Shown here: positions 17,760 to 25,469 of the stretch, piece by piece
How the letters are laid out: each line of letters opens with the position of its first letter
Numbering within the stretch: the stretch's first letter is position 1
NCBI GenBank assembly: GCA_017989135.1
Contig: JAGNQL010000001.1
Span: 62,001-126,000, forward strand
DNA: 64,000 nt
Source: Burkholderiales bacterium
GTDB taxonomy: Bacteria; Pseudomonadota; Gammaproteobacteria; Burkholderiales; Casimicrobiaceae
Reading direction: 5' to 3'
Made by a program: the position numbers and the translations under genes
Notes under the pieces: generated by a model
Database searches by the model: none
Seen by the model: the letters and a program-made list of their open reading frames with translations, nothing else
What the model was told of the DNA's origin: nothing

Positions 17760-18734
17760 TTACTTAATCGCAACGATGCGATCAAAGTCCTTCTTGTCGA
17801 AGCCGAGCGATTCAAGTGTCGCGCCTTTGAGCACGGCGGCTTGGAAGCCCGCACGGTCAACCGTCACGATATTGAGGCCCTTCTTCTTAAACTCAGCGAC
17901 AAGCTCTCCCTCACGCTTGATGATTTGCGCGGTTGCACGAGCGGCAGCTTCGCGCGTCACATCGGTGAAGATGGTTTTCTCAGCGTCAGTCAGCTTGCTC
18001 CACACGTGCGGGGCGATCTGTGTGACAAGGCCGTCAACGATATGACCGGTCAGCATGATGTTCTTTTGAACTTCATAGAACTTCTTCGCCTCGATCGTGG
18101 TGAGCGGGTTTTCTTGCGCTTCAACGGTGCCGTTTTGCAGCGCGAGGTACACCTCAGCAAACGCAATCGGCGTTGGGTTTGCGCCGCATGACTTTGGCGT
18201 CGCCATGTAGACCGGCACATCCGGCACGCGAATCTTCAAGCCCTTCATGCCCGCGCAATCGGTGAACGGACGGTTCGACGTGGTGTGACGTGCGCCGTAA
18301 TACGTGTAGGCCGTCATCTGGATGCCGGTCTTGGCGCGATAGCCGTCGACCATTTCCTTGAACACGTCGCTCTTCGAATACGCCGCTTGATGCGCCGCGT
18401 CGCGGAAGATGAATGGGTAATACGCAATTCCAAGGCGAGGGTAGCTGCGCGCAGCGAACGATGGACCGCTGATGATCATGTCGACCGTGCCAAGCGTCAT
18501 GCCTTGGTTGATGTCGGTTTCTTTGCCGAGTGACGACGCGGGGAACACCTGAATGTCGAACTTGCCGTTCGTGCGCTTCTTGATTTCGCCTGCGGCCCAC
18601 ACCGATTCTGTGTGGTACGGCTCGGAGGTCTCGTAGACGTGCGCCCACTTGAGTTTTGTTTGCGCGAAGGTGAGCGCCGGAGCGATCAACGTGGCCGCGG
18701 CGAGCGCAGCGGTAACTAACGAACGAAATTTCAT
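17760..18734 (-). CDS. dctP: TRAP transporter substrate-binding protein DctP
   Basis: This periplasmic receptor captures the substrate for DctQM. A signal peptide of about 24 residues ends at LTFAQ. The mature protein shows KLKWAHVYETSEPYHTES, then LGTVDMIISGPS and the family core GLKIRVPDVPVYMATPKSCGANPTPIAFAEVYLALQNGTVEAQENPL, the arginine of which contacts a carboxylate. The 324-residue length is standard. A strong ribosome binding site (AAGGAGG) precedes the ATG. A palindromic operator-like site lies in the divergent promoter shared with the glucarate-dehydratase-like gene. Confidence 0.94.
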   Translation of the reverse strand: MKFRSLVTAALAAATLIAPALTFAQTKLKWAHVYETSEPYHTESVWAAGEIKKRTNGKFDIQVFPASSLGKETDINQGMTLGTVDMIISGPSFAARSYPRLGIAYYPFIFRDAAHQAAYSKSDVFKEMVDGYRAKTGIQMTAYTYYGARHTTSNRPFTDCAGMKGLKIRVPDVPVYMATPKSCGANPTPIAFAEVYLALQNGTVEAQENPLTTIEAKKFYEVQKNIMLTGHIVDGLVTQIAPHVWSKLTDAEKTIFTDVTREAAARATAQIIKREGELVAEFKKKGLNIVTVDRAGFQAAVLKGATLESLGFDKKDFDRIVAIK

Positions 18735-18763
18735 GGCAAGGCCTCCTTAGTAGAAATTCGATT

Positions 18764-18786
18764 AGGTTGATGTAATCATCATACCT
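18764..18786. promoter_or_regulatory. Palindromic operator-like site between dctP and the glucarate-dehydratase-like gene
   Basis: A perfect inverted repeat TGATG-TAAT-CATCA occupies 18768-18781, extended by AGGT and ACCT on the two sides with one base of asymmetry. It sits in the 104-bp divergent promoter region, 30-50 bp upstream of the dctP start. The size fits a GntR- or LacI-type dimer site. No regulator gene lies next to it. Confidence 0.55.
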
Positions 18787-18838
18787 TTGGCTCTAGCATA
18801 TGCCAATACGCCGTCAGACAGTTAACAGGAATGTGAAA

Positions 18839-20071
18839 GTGAAACCAAGCAGGATTACCCACATACGCGCCACGCCCGTCACCGTGCCGCTCGAAGCGCC
18901 TTTGCTGCACAGCAACGGAGCGCACTGGGGGCGCTTTGTGCGCACTGTCGTGGAAGTGGAAACCGACGATGGGTATGTCGGCCTCGGTGAGTTTGGCGGC
19001 GGCGGCGAAGTCGCAAGCGCGGGTATCGAGAGCTTGATCGGTTACTTGAAAGGCCACGACGCATTCAAGCTCGAAGCCCTGCGCTTTGCGATTTGCAATC
19101 CCACAGCGAGCCTCTACAACAACCGCACGCAGCTTCACGCCGCTATTGAATTTGCGTGCCTCGACATCATGGGCCAGCGTCTTGGCGTACCCGTTGCGGA
19201 ACTGCTCGGCGGCCGCGTGCGCGATGCCGTGGAATTTGCGAGCTACCTGTTTTTCCGATTGCCCAATGAAAGAACCGGCGCGGGCGAAGTGCGCACAGCG
19301 GATCAATTAGTCGCCCACGCCAAAGCGCTGCAAGCTGAGCATGGCTTCACTGCGCATAAGCTCAAAGGCGGCGTGTATGCGCCGGACTACGAACTCAACG
19401 CCTACCAAGCCGTGGCGGCCGCGCTGCCGGAAGATCGCTTCCGTTTCGACCCAAACGCCGCGTTCTCACTCGCCGACGCCATTCGCTTCGGGCAGGGTAT
19501 CGAGCACATTAACAACGATTACTACGAAGACCCAGTGTTCGGCATGCCGCAGCTGTCGAGACTTCGCGAGTTCGTGCGCATCCCGATCGCGACCAACACG
19601 GTTGTCGTGAATTTCGAGCAGCTGGCGATGAACGTGACCAACACGCCGCGCGCGGTCGACGTCGTCCTCCTCGACACCACCTTCTGGGGCGGCATTCGCC
19701 CGTGCATCAAAGCGGCGGCGATCTGCGACACCTTTGGCATCGGCGTGGCTGTGCACTCGTCGGGCGAACTTGGCATTCAGCTCGCGACGATGTTGCATAT
19801 GGGCGCAGCCGTGCCGAACCTCGGCTACGCCGCCGACGCGCACTATCACCACCTGACCGACGACATCATCGTCGGCGGCAAAATGAAATACGTTAACGGC
19901 GCGATTGCCGTTCCTACTGGGCCGGGCCTTGGTGTGCAGCTCAACCGCGAAAAGCTCGCCGAGTATCACGAACTGTTCAAAGAAAAGGGCGGCTACACCT
20001 ACGACCGTGATCCGTCACGACCGGACTGGTATCCGCTGGTGCCTAACGACCGCTGGAAACGGGCTCAGTGA
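18839..20071 (+). CDS. Glucarate dehydratase-like enolase-superfamily enzyme
   Basis: This enzyme probably dehydrates D-glucarate or a related acid sugar to a keto-deoxy acid. Family residues are visible: KLK in AHKLKGGVY, the Asp and Asn of FDPNAAF, the Glu of YYEDPVFG, the Asn of ATNT, the Asp of LLDTTFWGG and the His of VHSSGELG, matching the glucarate dehydratase pattern. I chose the GTG at 18839 because AGGA lies 8 nt upstream; the frame extends to an ATG at 18800 with no good ribosome binding site. It is transcribed away from dctP and followed by a polyol/uronate dehydrogenase. Confidence 0.88.
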   Translation: MKPSRITHIRATPVTVPLEAPLLHSNGAHWGRFVRTVVEVETDDGYVGLGEFGGGGEVASAGIESLIGYLKGHDAFKLEALRFAICNPTASLYNNRTQLHAAIEFACLDIMGQRLGVPVAELLGGRVRDAVEFASYLFFRLPNERTGAGEVRTADQLVAHAKALQAEHGFTAHKLKGGVYAPDYELNAYQAVAAALPEDRFRFDPNAAFSLADAIRFGQGIEHINNDYYEDPVFGMPQLSRLREFVRIPIATNTVVVNFEQLAMNVTNTPRAVDVVLLDTTFWGGIRPCIKAAAICDTFGIGVAVHSSGELGIQLATMLHMGAAVPNLGYAADAHYHHLTDDIIVGGKMKYVNGAIAVPTGPGLGVQLNREKLAEYHELFKEKGGYTYDRDPSRPDWYPLVPNDRWKRAQ

Positions 20072-20079
20072 GTTTCCCC

Positions 20080-21567
20080 ATGCGCCTAAACCTATCCAAT
20101 CTCCCGTCGCTCCCCGCAACCATCCAACGCCCCGCGTTCAACCCCGCCACGCTCGGTATTGGCATCGTCCACCTCGGTATCGGCGCGTTTCATCGCGCGC
20201 ACCAAGCGGTTTACACCGACGACGCGATTTCGGTGGCTGGCGGTGATTGGGGAATCTGTGGCGTGAGCCTGAAAACCCGTACCGCGCGTGATCAACTCGC
20301 GCCGCAAGACGGGCTTTACAGCGTACGCACCGTGTCGCGCGAGCCCGACGCGTGGCGGGTGATTGGGAGCGTGCGCGAGGTGCTTTTCGCGCCCGATCAA
20401 CTCGCGGATGTGGTTGGTCGCATCGCGCGCGCCGAAACCAAAATCGTCACCATCACTGTGACCGAGAAGGGGTACTGCGCCAACGTCGCCAAGCGCGAGC
20501 CGTTGTGGGATCACCCGGATATTGCCAACGACTTGTTGCACGCGAACGCGCCCGTGAGCGTGCTGGGTGTGCTGGCGCTGGGTCTGTTTGAGCGCTTCCG
20601 TAAACGCGGCGAACCGCTCACCGTGATGTGCTGCGACAACCTTCCGGAAAACGGCGCGGTGCTTGAATCGCTGGTGCATCATTTCGTGCAGCGACAATAT
20701 CCGCAGATCATGCCGTGGCTGCGTGACAACGTGCGCTTTCCGTCGTCGATGGTTGATCGCATCGTGCCCGCGACAAAGTCCGAAGATCGCGCGGACGCAG
20801 CTGCCGCGTTGGGCGTTGACGACGAGGGCGTGGTGCGCGCCGAGCCGTTCGGGCAATGGGTGATTGAAGATAACTTCGCGGGCGCACGGCCTGCGTGGGA
20901 ACAAGTCGGCGCGCAGCTCGTGGCCGACGTTCGTCCGTACGAAAAGATGAAACTGCGTTTGCTCAACGGCTCGCATTCGCTCATGGCGTATCTCGGTTTC
21001 TTGGCGGATTTCGAGACGATTGCCGAGACGGTGACGAACCCATCGTTCGAGCGATTGGTCAACGCGCTGATGCTCGAATCCGAAACTACGTTAGAAGCGT
21101 TTCCCGCCGCCGCAAAGGTTGATCTTGCCGCGTATCGTGCACAACTCGTCTCGCGTTTTGGCAACCCCAACACAGGTCATCGCTGCGCACAAATCGCGAT
21201 GGACGGTTCGCAAAAAATTCCGCAACGCTGGGTCGTTGTCGCGAGCGAACGCCTCGCTCGCGGACTCGACGCGAACGCGCTCGCGCTCGCCACGGCGGGC
21301 TGGATTCGCTACGTGTACGGCAAAGACGAATTGGATTTGCCGATCAACATCGTCGATCCGCTCGCCTCCGAATTTGCCGCGATCGCCGCGAAACATCCGT
21401 ACGACGCGCTCTCGTTTGCCGACGCGATCCTGCGCATCGAACCCGTGTTCGGCGCGCTGGGCCGCAACCCCGCGTTCGCCGCGCCGGTGAAACGCTGGGT
21501 CAACGCAATCTTTCGCGATGGCGCGCAGGCGGCGGTGGATTCGTTTTCTGCGGATACAGCTTTCTAG
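20080..21567 (+). CDS. Mannitol dehydrogenase family oxidoreductase (fructuronate reductase/mannitol 2-dehydrogenase type)
   Basis: Members interconvert a ketose or keto-uronate and the matching polyol or aldonate with NAD(H). The N-terminal part shows GIVHLGIGAFHRAHQAVYTDD, TVTEKGYC and CCDNLPENG. The C-terminal part shows the catalytic KLRLLNGSHSLMAYLGFL motif of long-chain polyol dehydrogenases. The ATG at 20080 gives the usual MRLNLSNL opening; a GTG at 20068 overlapping the previous stop is possible. Its neighbours suggest sugar-acid catabolism. The last codons (ACA GCT TTC TAG) coincide with the left end of palindromic repeat copy B. Confidence 0.9.
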   Translation: MRLNLSNLPSLPATIQRPAFNPATLGIGIVHLGIGAFHRAHQAVYTDDAISVAGGDWGICGVSLKTRTARDQLAPQDGLYSVRTVSREPDAWRVIGSVREVLFAPDQLADVVGRIARAETKIVTITVTEKGYCANVAKREPLWDHPDIANDLLHANAPVSVLGVLALGLFERFRKRGEPLTVMCCDNLPENGAVLESLVHHFVQRQYPQIMPWLRDNVRFPSSMVDRIVPATKSEDRADAAAALGVDDEGVVRAEPFGQWVIEDNFAGARPAWEQVGAQLVADVRPYEKMKLRLLNGSHSLMAYLGFLADFETIAETVTNPSFERLVNALMLESETTLEAFPAAAKVDLAAYRAQLVSRFGNPNTGHRCAQIAMDGSQKIPQRWVVVASERLARGLDANALALATAGWIRYVYGKDELDLPINIVDPLASEFAAIAAKHPYDALSFADAILRIEPVFGALGRNPAFAAPVKRWVNAIFRDGAQAAVDSFSADTAF

Positions 21568-21671
21568 TACTAGCGACCGACGGGTGGTCGTTACAGGCGT
21601 TTTTTCTATTAGTCGAATATTAGAGAAAACGGCCGCAAACGACCACTGGCCGGTGGCTGGAGCCAAAAAGC
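21556..21671. repeat. Cloverleaf palindromic repeat, copy B
   Basis: The outer ends ACAGCTTT and AGCCAAAAAGC are inverted. The left hairpin (GACC / GGTC) and right hairpin (GACCACTGGCCGGTGGC region) flank a central arm whose sides GTTTTTTCTA and TTAGAGAAAAC can pair around GTCGAA. The left end contains the stop codon of the preceding dehydrogenase gene. Confidence 0.85.
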
Positions 21672-21741
21672 CATTGCGGCGATCCACGCGCGAAAAGCAC
21701 AGCAAATCCCGCGCTAGACTTCTCGGATCAATCTGGCACTA

Positions 21742-21954
21742 CTGAGGAGCGAAGCGCAAGCCGTCGCCGAACGATTGCGCGCGAAACTGCACGAATCTGC
21801 CGCCACATGGCGAAATACGGTGGTCCCGCTCACGGTCAGCATCGGCGTCGCGTTTATCGACGCACAAACACCGTTTGCAGCCGCGCTATCCAAAGCCGAC
21901 GGCGCGCTTTACCGCGCGAAAGCCGAAGGGCGAGATCGCGTCTGCGTCGCGTAG
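21742..21954 (+). pseudogene. Remnant of a GGDEF (diguanylate cyclase) domain
   Basis: Frame 1 from about 21742 reads EAQAVAERLRAKL, then VVPLTVSIGVAFID, then LSKADGALYRAKAEGRDRV and a TAG stop at 21952. This is the C-terminal third of a GGDEF domain. The GGDEF motif and everything before it are missing, the frame is closed by a stop at 21715, and no start codon suits it. The fragment begins about 70 bp after repeat copy B, suggesting deletion of the rest during rearrangement. Confidence 0.78.
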
Positions 21955-22030
21955 TCGCAGTGGCCGGTGTTCCTGCTTCCCGTGTGGCTCCCGTTCGTGG
22001 CGAGGTTGTCGAACCACGAACTCGTAAAGC

Positions 22031-22053
22031 GTAGGGTGCAATCTCATTGCACC
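22031..22053 (+). repeat. GTAG-type REP (GGTGCAAT family), single copy
   Basis: GTAG is followed by GGTGCAAT, loop CTC and ATTGCACC, a perfect 8-bp hairpin. It matches the pair at 8325-8427. Confidence 0.8.
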
Positions 22054-22270
22054 ACAAATTGATACACACCAACGTCTTGTGTATCTCCCCCAACGACCGC
22101 AAAACCCTTGCGCTCCTCGTTCGTGGTGAGCCTGCCTTCCCCGTTCGTGGTGAGCCTGTCGAACCATGAACGCGGATTGGCGAATCAACTAGTTTTGTAT
22201 GCCACCAGCGCGCTCCGTGGCCGCGCGGGGCCAGTGGCCAACCAGTCGGGGATTGCCCGACGGCAAGTCA

Positions 22271-22294
22271 CTTTCTTTGCTTCGCCAAAGAAAG
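22271..22294. repeat. CTTTCTTTG hairpin of a widespread proteobacterial intergenic element
   Basis: CTTTCTTTG (22271-22279) and CAAAGAAAG (22286-22294) form a perfect 9-bp hairpin, followed by GTAACCAAAGAAAGGCG. Similar sequence is familiar from intergenic DNA and spurious short proteins of many proteobacteria. The associated block probably extends to about 22500, ending in a second GC-rich part. Confidence 0.65.
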
Positions 22295-22504
22295 TAACCA
22301 AAGAAAGGCGACCTCGGGGACTCGCTGATTTCCTGCGGTGCTCGCGTCAGGCGGGCGTCGCACGAATCGCCCGATGGCGCGCTAACCGCGCGCGGTGGGC
22401 TCATGGTGCGCCGCTTGGACCGCCTGACGCTGCGCTCCTCGGAGCGAATCCACGGGGACCCCGTTCGGGCGGGATATTGATCGCTTCGCGATGGGGGTTA
22501 AGGG

Positions 22505-22530
22505 AGCCCGGATGCGAGCATCCGGGCTAC
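22505..22530 (-). repeat. GTAG-type REP (CCCGGATGC family)
   Basis: On the minus strand GTAG is followed by CCCGGATGC, a two-base loop and GCATCCGGG, a perfect 9-bp hairpin. This is a different REP family from the GGTGCAAT one. Confidence 0.75.
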
Positions 22531-22608
22531 GTTGTTGTGTACTCTGTTATACCGATGACGATCATGTATAAAAGAGTTTGTCGCGAAAATTCAACCACTT
22601 GCGCGTGA

Positions 22609-22676
22609 GTCCAACAAATGACAAAGTGGTGGATTTAAAAGTTATGCGCGCGTCGCGTCGTTAAAACACGTTAGGC
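22609..22676 (+). other. attC-like integron recombination site 1
   Basis: GTCCAAC at 22609-22615 fits the R'' consensus RYYYAAC and GTTAGGC at 22670-22676 fits the R' consensus GTTRRRY. The flanks CAACAAATGACAAAG and TTAAAACACGTTAGGC resemble the L''/L' arms of known attC sites. The total length of 68 bp is in the normal range. The next gene starts 34 bp after R', as in integron cassettes. No integrase is in view. Confidence 0.6.
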
Positions 22677-22709
22677 GGCACAGGGCACGATTCTCTTTCA
22701 GGCACACAA

Positions 22710-23546
22710 ATGACACTCCTCTTCCTTCTACTTGGCGCCCTCGCAATCTGGGTCGCGTACAAGATTCTTGCAAAGCCTCGCCAAGCTCCTCCAAGCCCGC
22801 AGCCGGAACCGCTTGAGATACCTATCAAGATTACGGTGAGCTATGAAGACGGCGGATACGGTCGTCAACCTCGCGAGAGCATCGACAAGGATGAATGGGA
22901 GGGGAGCTTCTGGGAGGTTACTCAGCCCTTGCCAGCAAAGGCAAGGCTCAGGCTCAAGTACACAGATGGTGCTGGCCGTAAGTCTGAACGCACGGTTGAT
23001 GTGAGGCATTTTGGCTTAATAGGCCCGAATACGTTGCTCATCGGACACTGCAACATGCGAGATGCCACCCGAACCTTCCGAAGTGATCGGATTGAATCCT
23101 GTCTCGACGAAGAAACTGGCGAAGTAGTGACCGACGTGCGCTCGTATCTTCAAGCGAAGTATGACCAGTCAGCTGATCGGACCAAGGACCTACTACTTGA
23201 GGGCGAGTACGACACCCTTCGGGTACTGCTATATGTCGGCAAGGCAGATGGTCAGCTTCGAGCAGCGGAGAAGGCAGTTATCCGCGAGACCTGTATTGCA
23301 ATCACGAACGATTCACGTCTTACGGACAGCACAATCGAGGAACTGTTCGTAAGCATGGATGTGCCCACGCTTCAAGCGTTCAAACTTGCGGTCGGCCGCC
23401 TTGCTAAACGCGACAAGGCGGCACAGGCAGTCGTAATGACAGCCGCTGAGAAGATGGTCGCCACCCAGAAGGCCGTCCACCAAGCCGAACAGGAAGCGTT
23501 GGACTACATGAAGAAGCGGTTTGCTAACGGAGCGAGTGCCGCCTAA
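22710..23546 (+). CDS. Membrane-anchored protein with WYL-like and TerB-like regions, probable cassette gene
   Basis: I do not recognise a named gene. The 278-residue product has one N-terminal membrane helix (about 2-20), a Pro-rich linker, then a segment near residues 98-132 (FGLIGPNTLLIGHCNMRDATRTFRSDRI) that resembles a WYL-type sensory fold. From about 165 the sequence LRVLLYVGKADGQLRAAEKAVIRE resembles the metal-binding start of a TerB-like helical domain. Base and codon use look less GC-biased than the flanking genes. Its TAA stop lies inside the GCCTAAC box of the following attC-like site, as is typical of integron cassettes. Confidence 0.75.
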   Translation: MTLLFLLLGALAIWVAYKILAKPRQAPPSPQPEPLEIPIKITVSYEDGGYGRQPRESIDKDEWEGSFWEVTQPLPAKARLRLKYTDGAGRKSERTVDVRHFGLIGPNTLLIGHCNMRDATRTFRSDRIESCLDEETGEVVTDVRSYLQAKYDQSADRTKDLLLEGEYDTLRVLLYVGKADGQLRAAEKAVIRETCIAITNDSRLTDSTIEELFVSMDVPTLQAFKLAVGRLAKRDKAAQAVVMTAAEKMVATQKAVHQAEQEALDYMKKRFANGASAA

Positions 23547-23585
23547 CCCCTCGCCGCAAAGTGCCGGTTACCTCGAACGTTAGGA
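23541..23585 (+). other. attC-like integron recombination site 2
   Basis: GCCTAAC (23541-23547, RYYYAAC) contains the upstream gene's stop codon. GTTAGGA (23579-23585) fits the R' box except for its last base. The inner part of 31 bp is short for attC. The AGGAGG ribosome binding site of the next gene overlaps the R' end. Confidence 0.5.
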
Positions 23586-23595
23586 GGCTCTAGTC

Positions 23596-23997
23596 GTGCC
23601 GTCACTAAAGCCGCTTAAGTCTGTGGCACACAATGTCATCCATCAGTTCGCGAGCACCTTGAACTACTGGAGTGGCGATTACGGCATCAATCACCTTGCT
23701 CACTCGGCGCGATCGTCGGGCGGCGCGGTTTCAATAGACCTAATTTCAGGCTTCAGCGATCCGCAGCTGTTTGGCGAGGGCGCTTTTGCATGCCGCCAAC
23801 TTTCAGAGGCGCTTCCGGTACTGCTCGCCAAAGAAGGCTTCGAGCCTTCCATTCTTGCAGTTGCTATTGCTAACTTCGCCTTCAAGGGGCCACCGCCAGT
23901 TCCTGGCGGCAATTGGGCCTTCGACTGCGTTGTTGAGTTCAGGACAACTGAGGAGAGGCGCTATGAGGTCAGGCTTACCGAGGTCAATGCACCGTAG
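23596..23997 (+). CDS. Small hypothetical protein, probable cassette gene
   Basis: I do not recognise this 133-residue protein. It starts with GTG, 8 nt after a perfect AGGAGG. It has no signal peptide or membrane helix; the sequence is mixed alpha/beta in character, with GGAVSIDLISGF, FACRQLSEALPVLLAKEGFEPS and an ending WAFDCVVEFRTTEERRYEVRLTEV that looks like two beta strands. It begins 11 bp after attC-like site 2 and ends 5 bp before site 3, consistent with a single-gene integron cassette. Codon use differs from the housekeeping neighbours. Confidence 0.7.
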   Translation: MPSLKPLKSVAHNVIHQFASTLNYWSGDYGINHLAHSARSSGGAVSIDLISGFSDPQLFGEGAFACRQLSEALPVLLAKEGFEPSILAVAIANFAFKGPPPVPGGNWAFDCVVEFRTTEERRYEVRLTEVNAP

Positions 23998-24002
23998 TCG
24001 CC

Positions 24003-24034
24003 CCCTAACTGTTCGGTTAGCTCAGACGTTGATG
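24003..24034 (+). other. Degenerate attC-like site 3
   Basis: CCCTAAC (24003-24009) and GTTGATG (24028-24034) bracket GGTTAGCTCAGAC, which closely resembles the L' arm TTAACTCAGGC of known attC sites. Both core boxes carry one mismatch and the variable stem is missing, so this is weaker than sites 1 and 2. Confidence 0.4.
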
Positions 24035-24351
24035 CGTGGTGTTCAAACGCGACAGCTTCGCGACGCGAAGCGCGGCGATACGTGCTACGTGCGTCACCCA
24101 TCGCGGGCAAGCCCACTCCCACAGCTAAACGCATCAACCGTCCAATGGCTTTTCCGCGCTACCGACCGCCGGGCGGAGGTTACAGTGCTGTTTTCGTCTT
24201 ACTCAACATATTACAAAAACAGCCTGAAACGACCACCCGCCGGTCGTGCGCGCCATTTAGCTGTAACTCACATCGAGTATCGCGGCCACATCCGCGAGCG
24301 CCATCCCGCACAATACGCGCCAAATCCTGCATCCCAACCGAGGAAATCTCC
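24035..24351. other. Gene-free leader before the Bug receptor gene
   Basis: This 317-bp gap holds a Pseudomonas-like REP (CGCGGGCAAGCCCACTCCC, 24102-24124) and repeat copy C. The last 90 bp before the receptor gene must hold its promoter. No gene is visible. Confidence 0.6.
24145..24263. repeat. Cloverleaf palindromic repeat, copy C
   Basis: The ends GGCTTTTCCGCGC and GCGCGCCATTTAGCTGT are inverted. The left hairpin (GACCGCC / GGCGG) and right hairpin (GACCACC / CCGGTC) are followed by a central arm with sides CTGTTTT and AAAACAG. It is the only copy closer to a promoter than to a stop codon. Confidence 0.8.
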
Positions 24352-25323
24352 ATGAAGCTCCGCCAAATTTTCGCCGCTTGTTTTGTCGCGGCCACTGCCG
24401 TCGTCGCGACCACTGCGTCCGCACAAACCACCAAACCGCCGCTGAAAATTTTGGTGGGGTTTCCGCCGGGTGGGTCTGCGGATGTGATCGCTCGGCAGAT
24501 TGCTTCGCGCATTGGCGCGAACTTGGACGGACAGTCCGTCGTCGTTGAAAACAAGCCGGGCGCGGCGGGGCGCATCGCGATTGATGCGCTGAAAAATTCG
24601 CCTGCGGACGGCAACACGGTGATCGTGATGCCGAGCGGGCCGGTGGTTTTGTTTCCGCATGTGTACAAGAAACTTGGCTACGATCCGGTGAAGGATTTGA
24701 CGCCGATTAGCCAGCTCGCGAGCTTTCAGTTTTGCATCGTGTCCGGCCCGAAAACGAACGTGAAAAACATCGCCGAAATGCGCGCACTCGCGAAGGCCGA
24801 TCCGAGCAGCACCAACTTCGGTTCGTCGGGCAACGGCACGGTGCCGCACTTCCTCGGCATCATGATGGGCGACGCGGCGGGCATTCCGATGAATCACATC
24901 CCGTATCAAGGCGGCGCGCCGGCGATGAACGCGTTGATCGGCGGACACGTGGGCTACACGATGGACGTGGTGACCGAAGCGCTGGAGCAGCATCGGTCGG
25001 GCAAGGCGCGCATCATAGCCGTGGCCGGGGCGAAGCGCGCGCCGCAGATTCCGGAAGTGCCGACGCTGCGCGAGCAGGGCGTGGCGCTCGATGCGTCGGC
25101 GTGGTTTGCGATGTACGGCTCGAGCACGATGAGCAAAGACACAGCACAGCGCCTGAGCCGCGCCGTCGCCACCGCTGTGCGCGACGCTGAGTTCGCCGCG
25201 CGCTTGACGTCGCTTGGACTGGAGCCGATCGGCTCAACGCCAGAACAATTGGCCGCGGTGCAAGCGGCTGATTTTGCGAAGTGGGAAAAGCCGGTGAAGG
25301 CGTCGGGATTTACGGCGGATTAA
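24352..25323 (+). CDS. Bug/TctC-family periplasmic solute-binding protein
   Basis: These receptors bind carboxylic acids for tripartite tricarboxylate transporters or act as sensors; the family is greatly expanded in betaproteobacteria. A signal peptide ends near residue 24 (ASAQ). Typical motifs are KILVGFPPGGSADVIARQIA, VENKPGAAGRIAIDALKNSPADG, GVPHFLG-like sequence and IPYQGGAPAMNALIGGHVG. The 323-residue length is standard. GAGGAAA precedes the ATG. TctA and TctB membrane subunits are absent, so it is an orphan receptor. Confidence 0.92.
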   Translation: MKLRQIFAACFVAATAVVATTASAQTTKPPLKILVGFPPGGSADVIARQIASRIGANLDGQSVVVENKPGAAGRIAIDALKNSPADGNTVIVMPSGPVVLFPHVYKKLGYDPVKDLTPISQLASFQFCIVSGPKTNVKNIAEMRALAKADPSSTNFGSSGNGTVPHFLGIMMGDAAGIPMNHIPYQGGAPAMNALIGGHVGYTMDVVTEALEQHRSGKARIIAVAGAKRAPQIPEVPTLREQGVALDASAWFAMYGSSTMSKDTAQRLSRAVATAVRDAEFAARLTSLGLEPIGSTPEQLAAVQAADFAKWEKPVKASGFTAD

Positions 25324-25469
25324 CGCGAGATTCCCGCGAGATTTACGCGGCGGGCTTCGGGAGCATGTCCCGAAGCACCACGCGGATGCGTCTAAGCCTA
25401 GTACGAGCCATCGATCAATTCGGTTGATGGCGGCCTCACCGAACGCTGTTCGGACGACTAGGAATTGTT

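Larger units (their letters stand above)
21955..22608. other. Repeat-rich gene-free stretch
   Basis: No convincing gene is present. The stretch holds three copies of a CGTTCGTGGTGAGCCTGTCG-like motif (about 21990-22020, 22118-22140 and 22141-22172), a GTAG REP at 22031-22053, the CTTTCTTTG hairpin block from 22271, and a CCCGGATGC hairpin at 22505-22530. An open frame crosses 22108-22608 but is made almost entirely of these repeats. Confidence 0.7.

Noticed and set aside
18800..18838. ATG at 18800 as start of the glucarate-dehydratase-like gene
   Set aside because: No ribosome binding site, while GTG 18839 has AGGA at good spacing.
22108..22608. A 166-codon plus-strand open frame in the repeat-rich gap
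   Set aside because: It is translated from the CTTTCTTTG block and REP hairpins and resembles spurious proteins predicted from that element.
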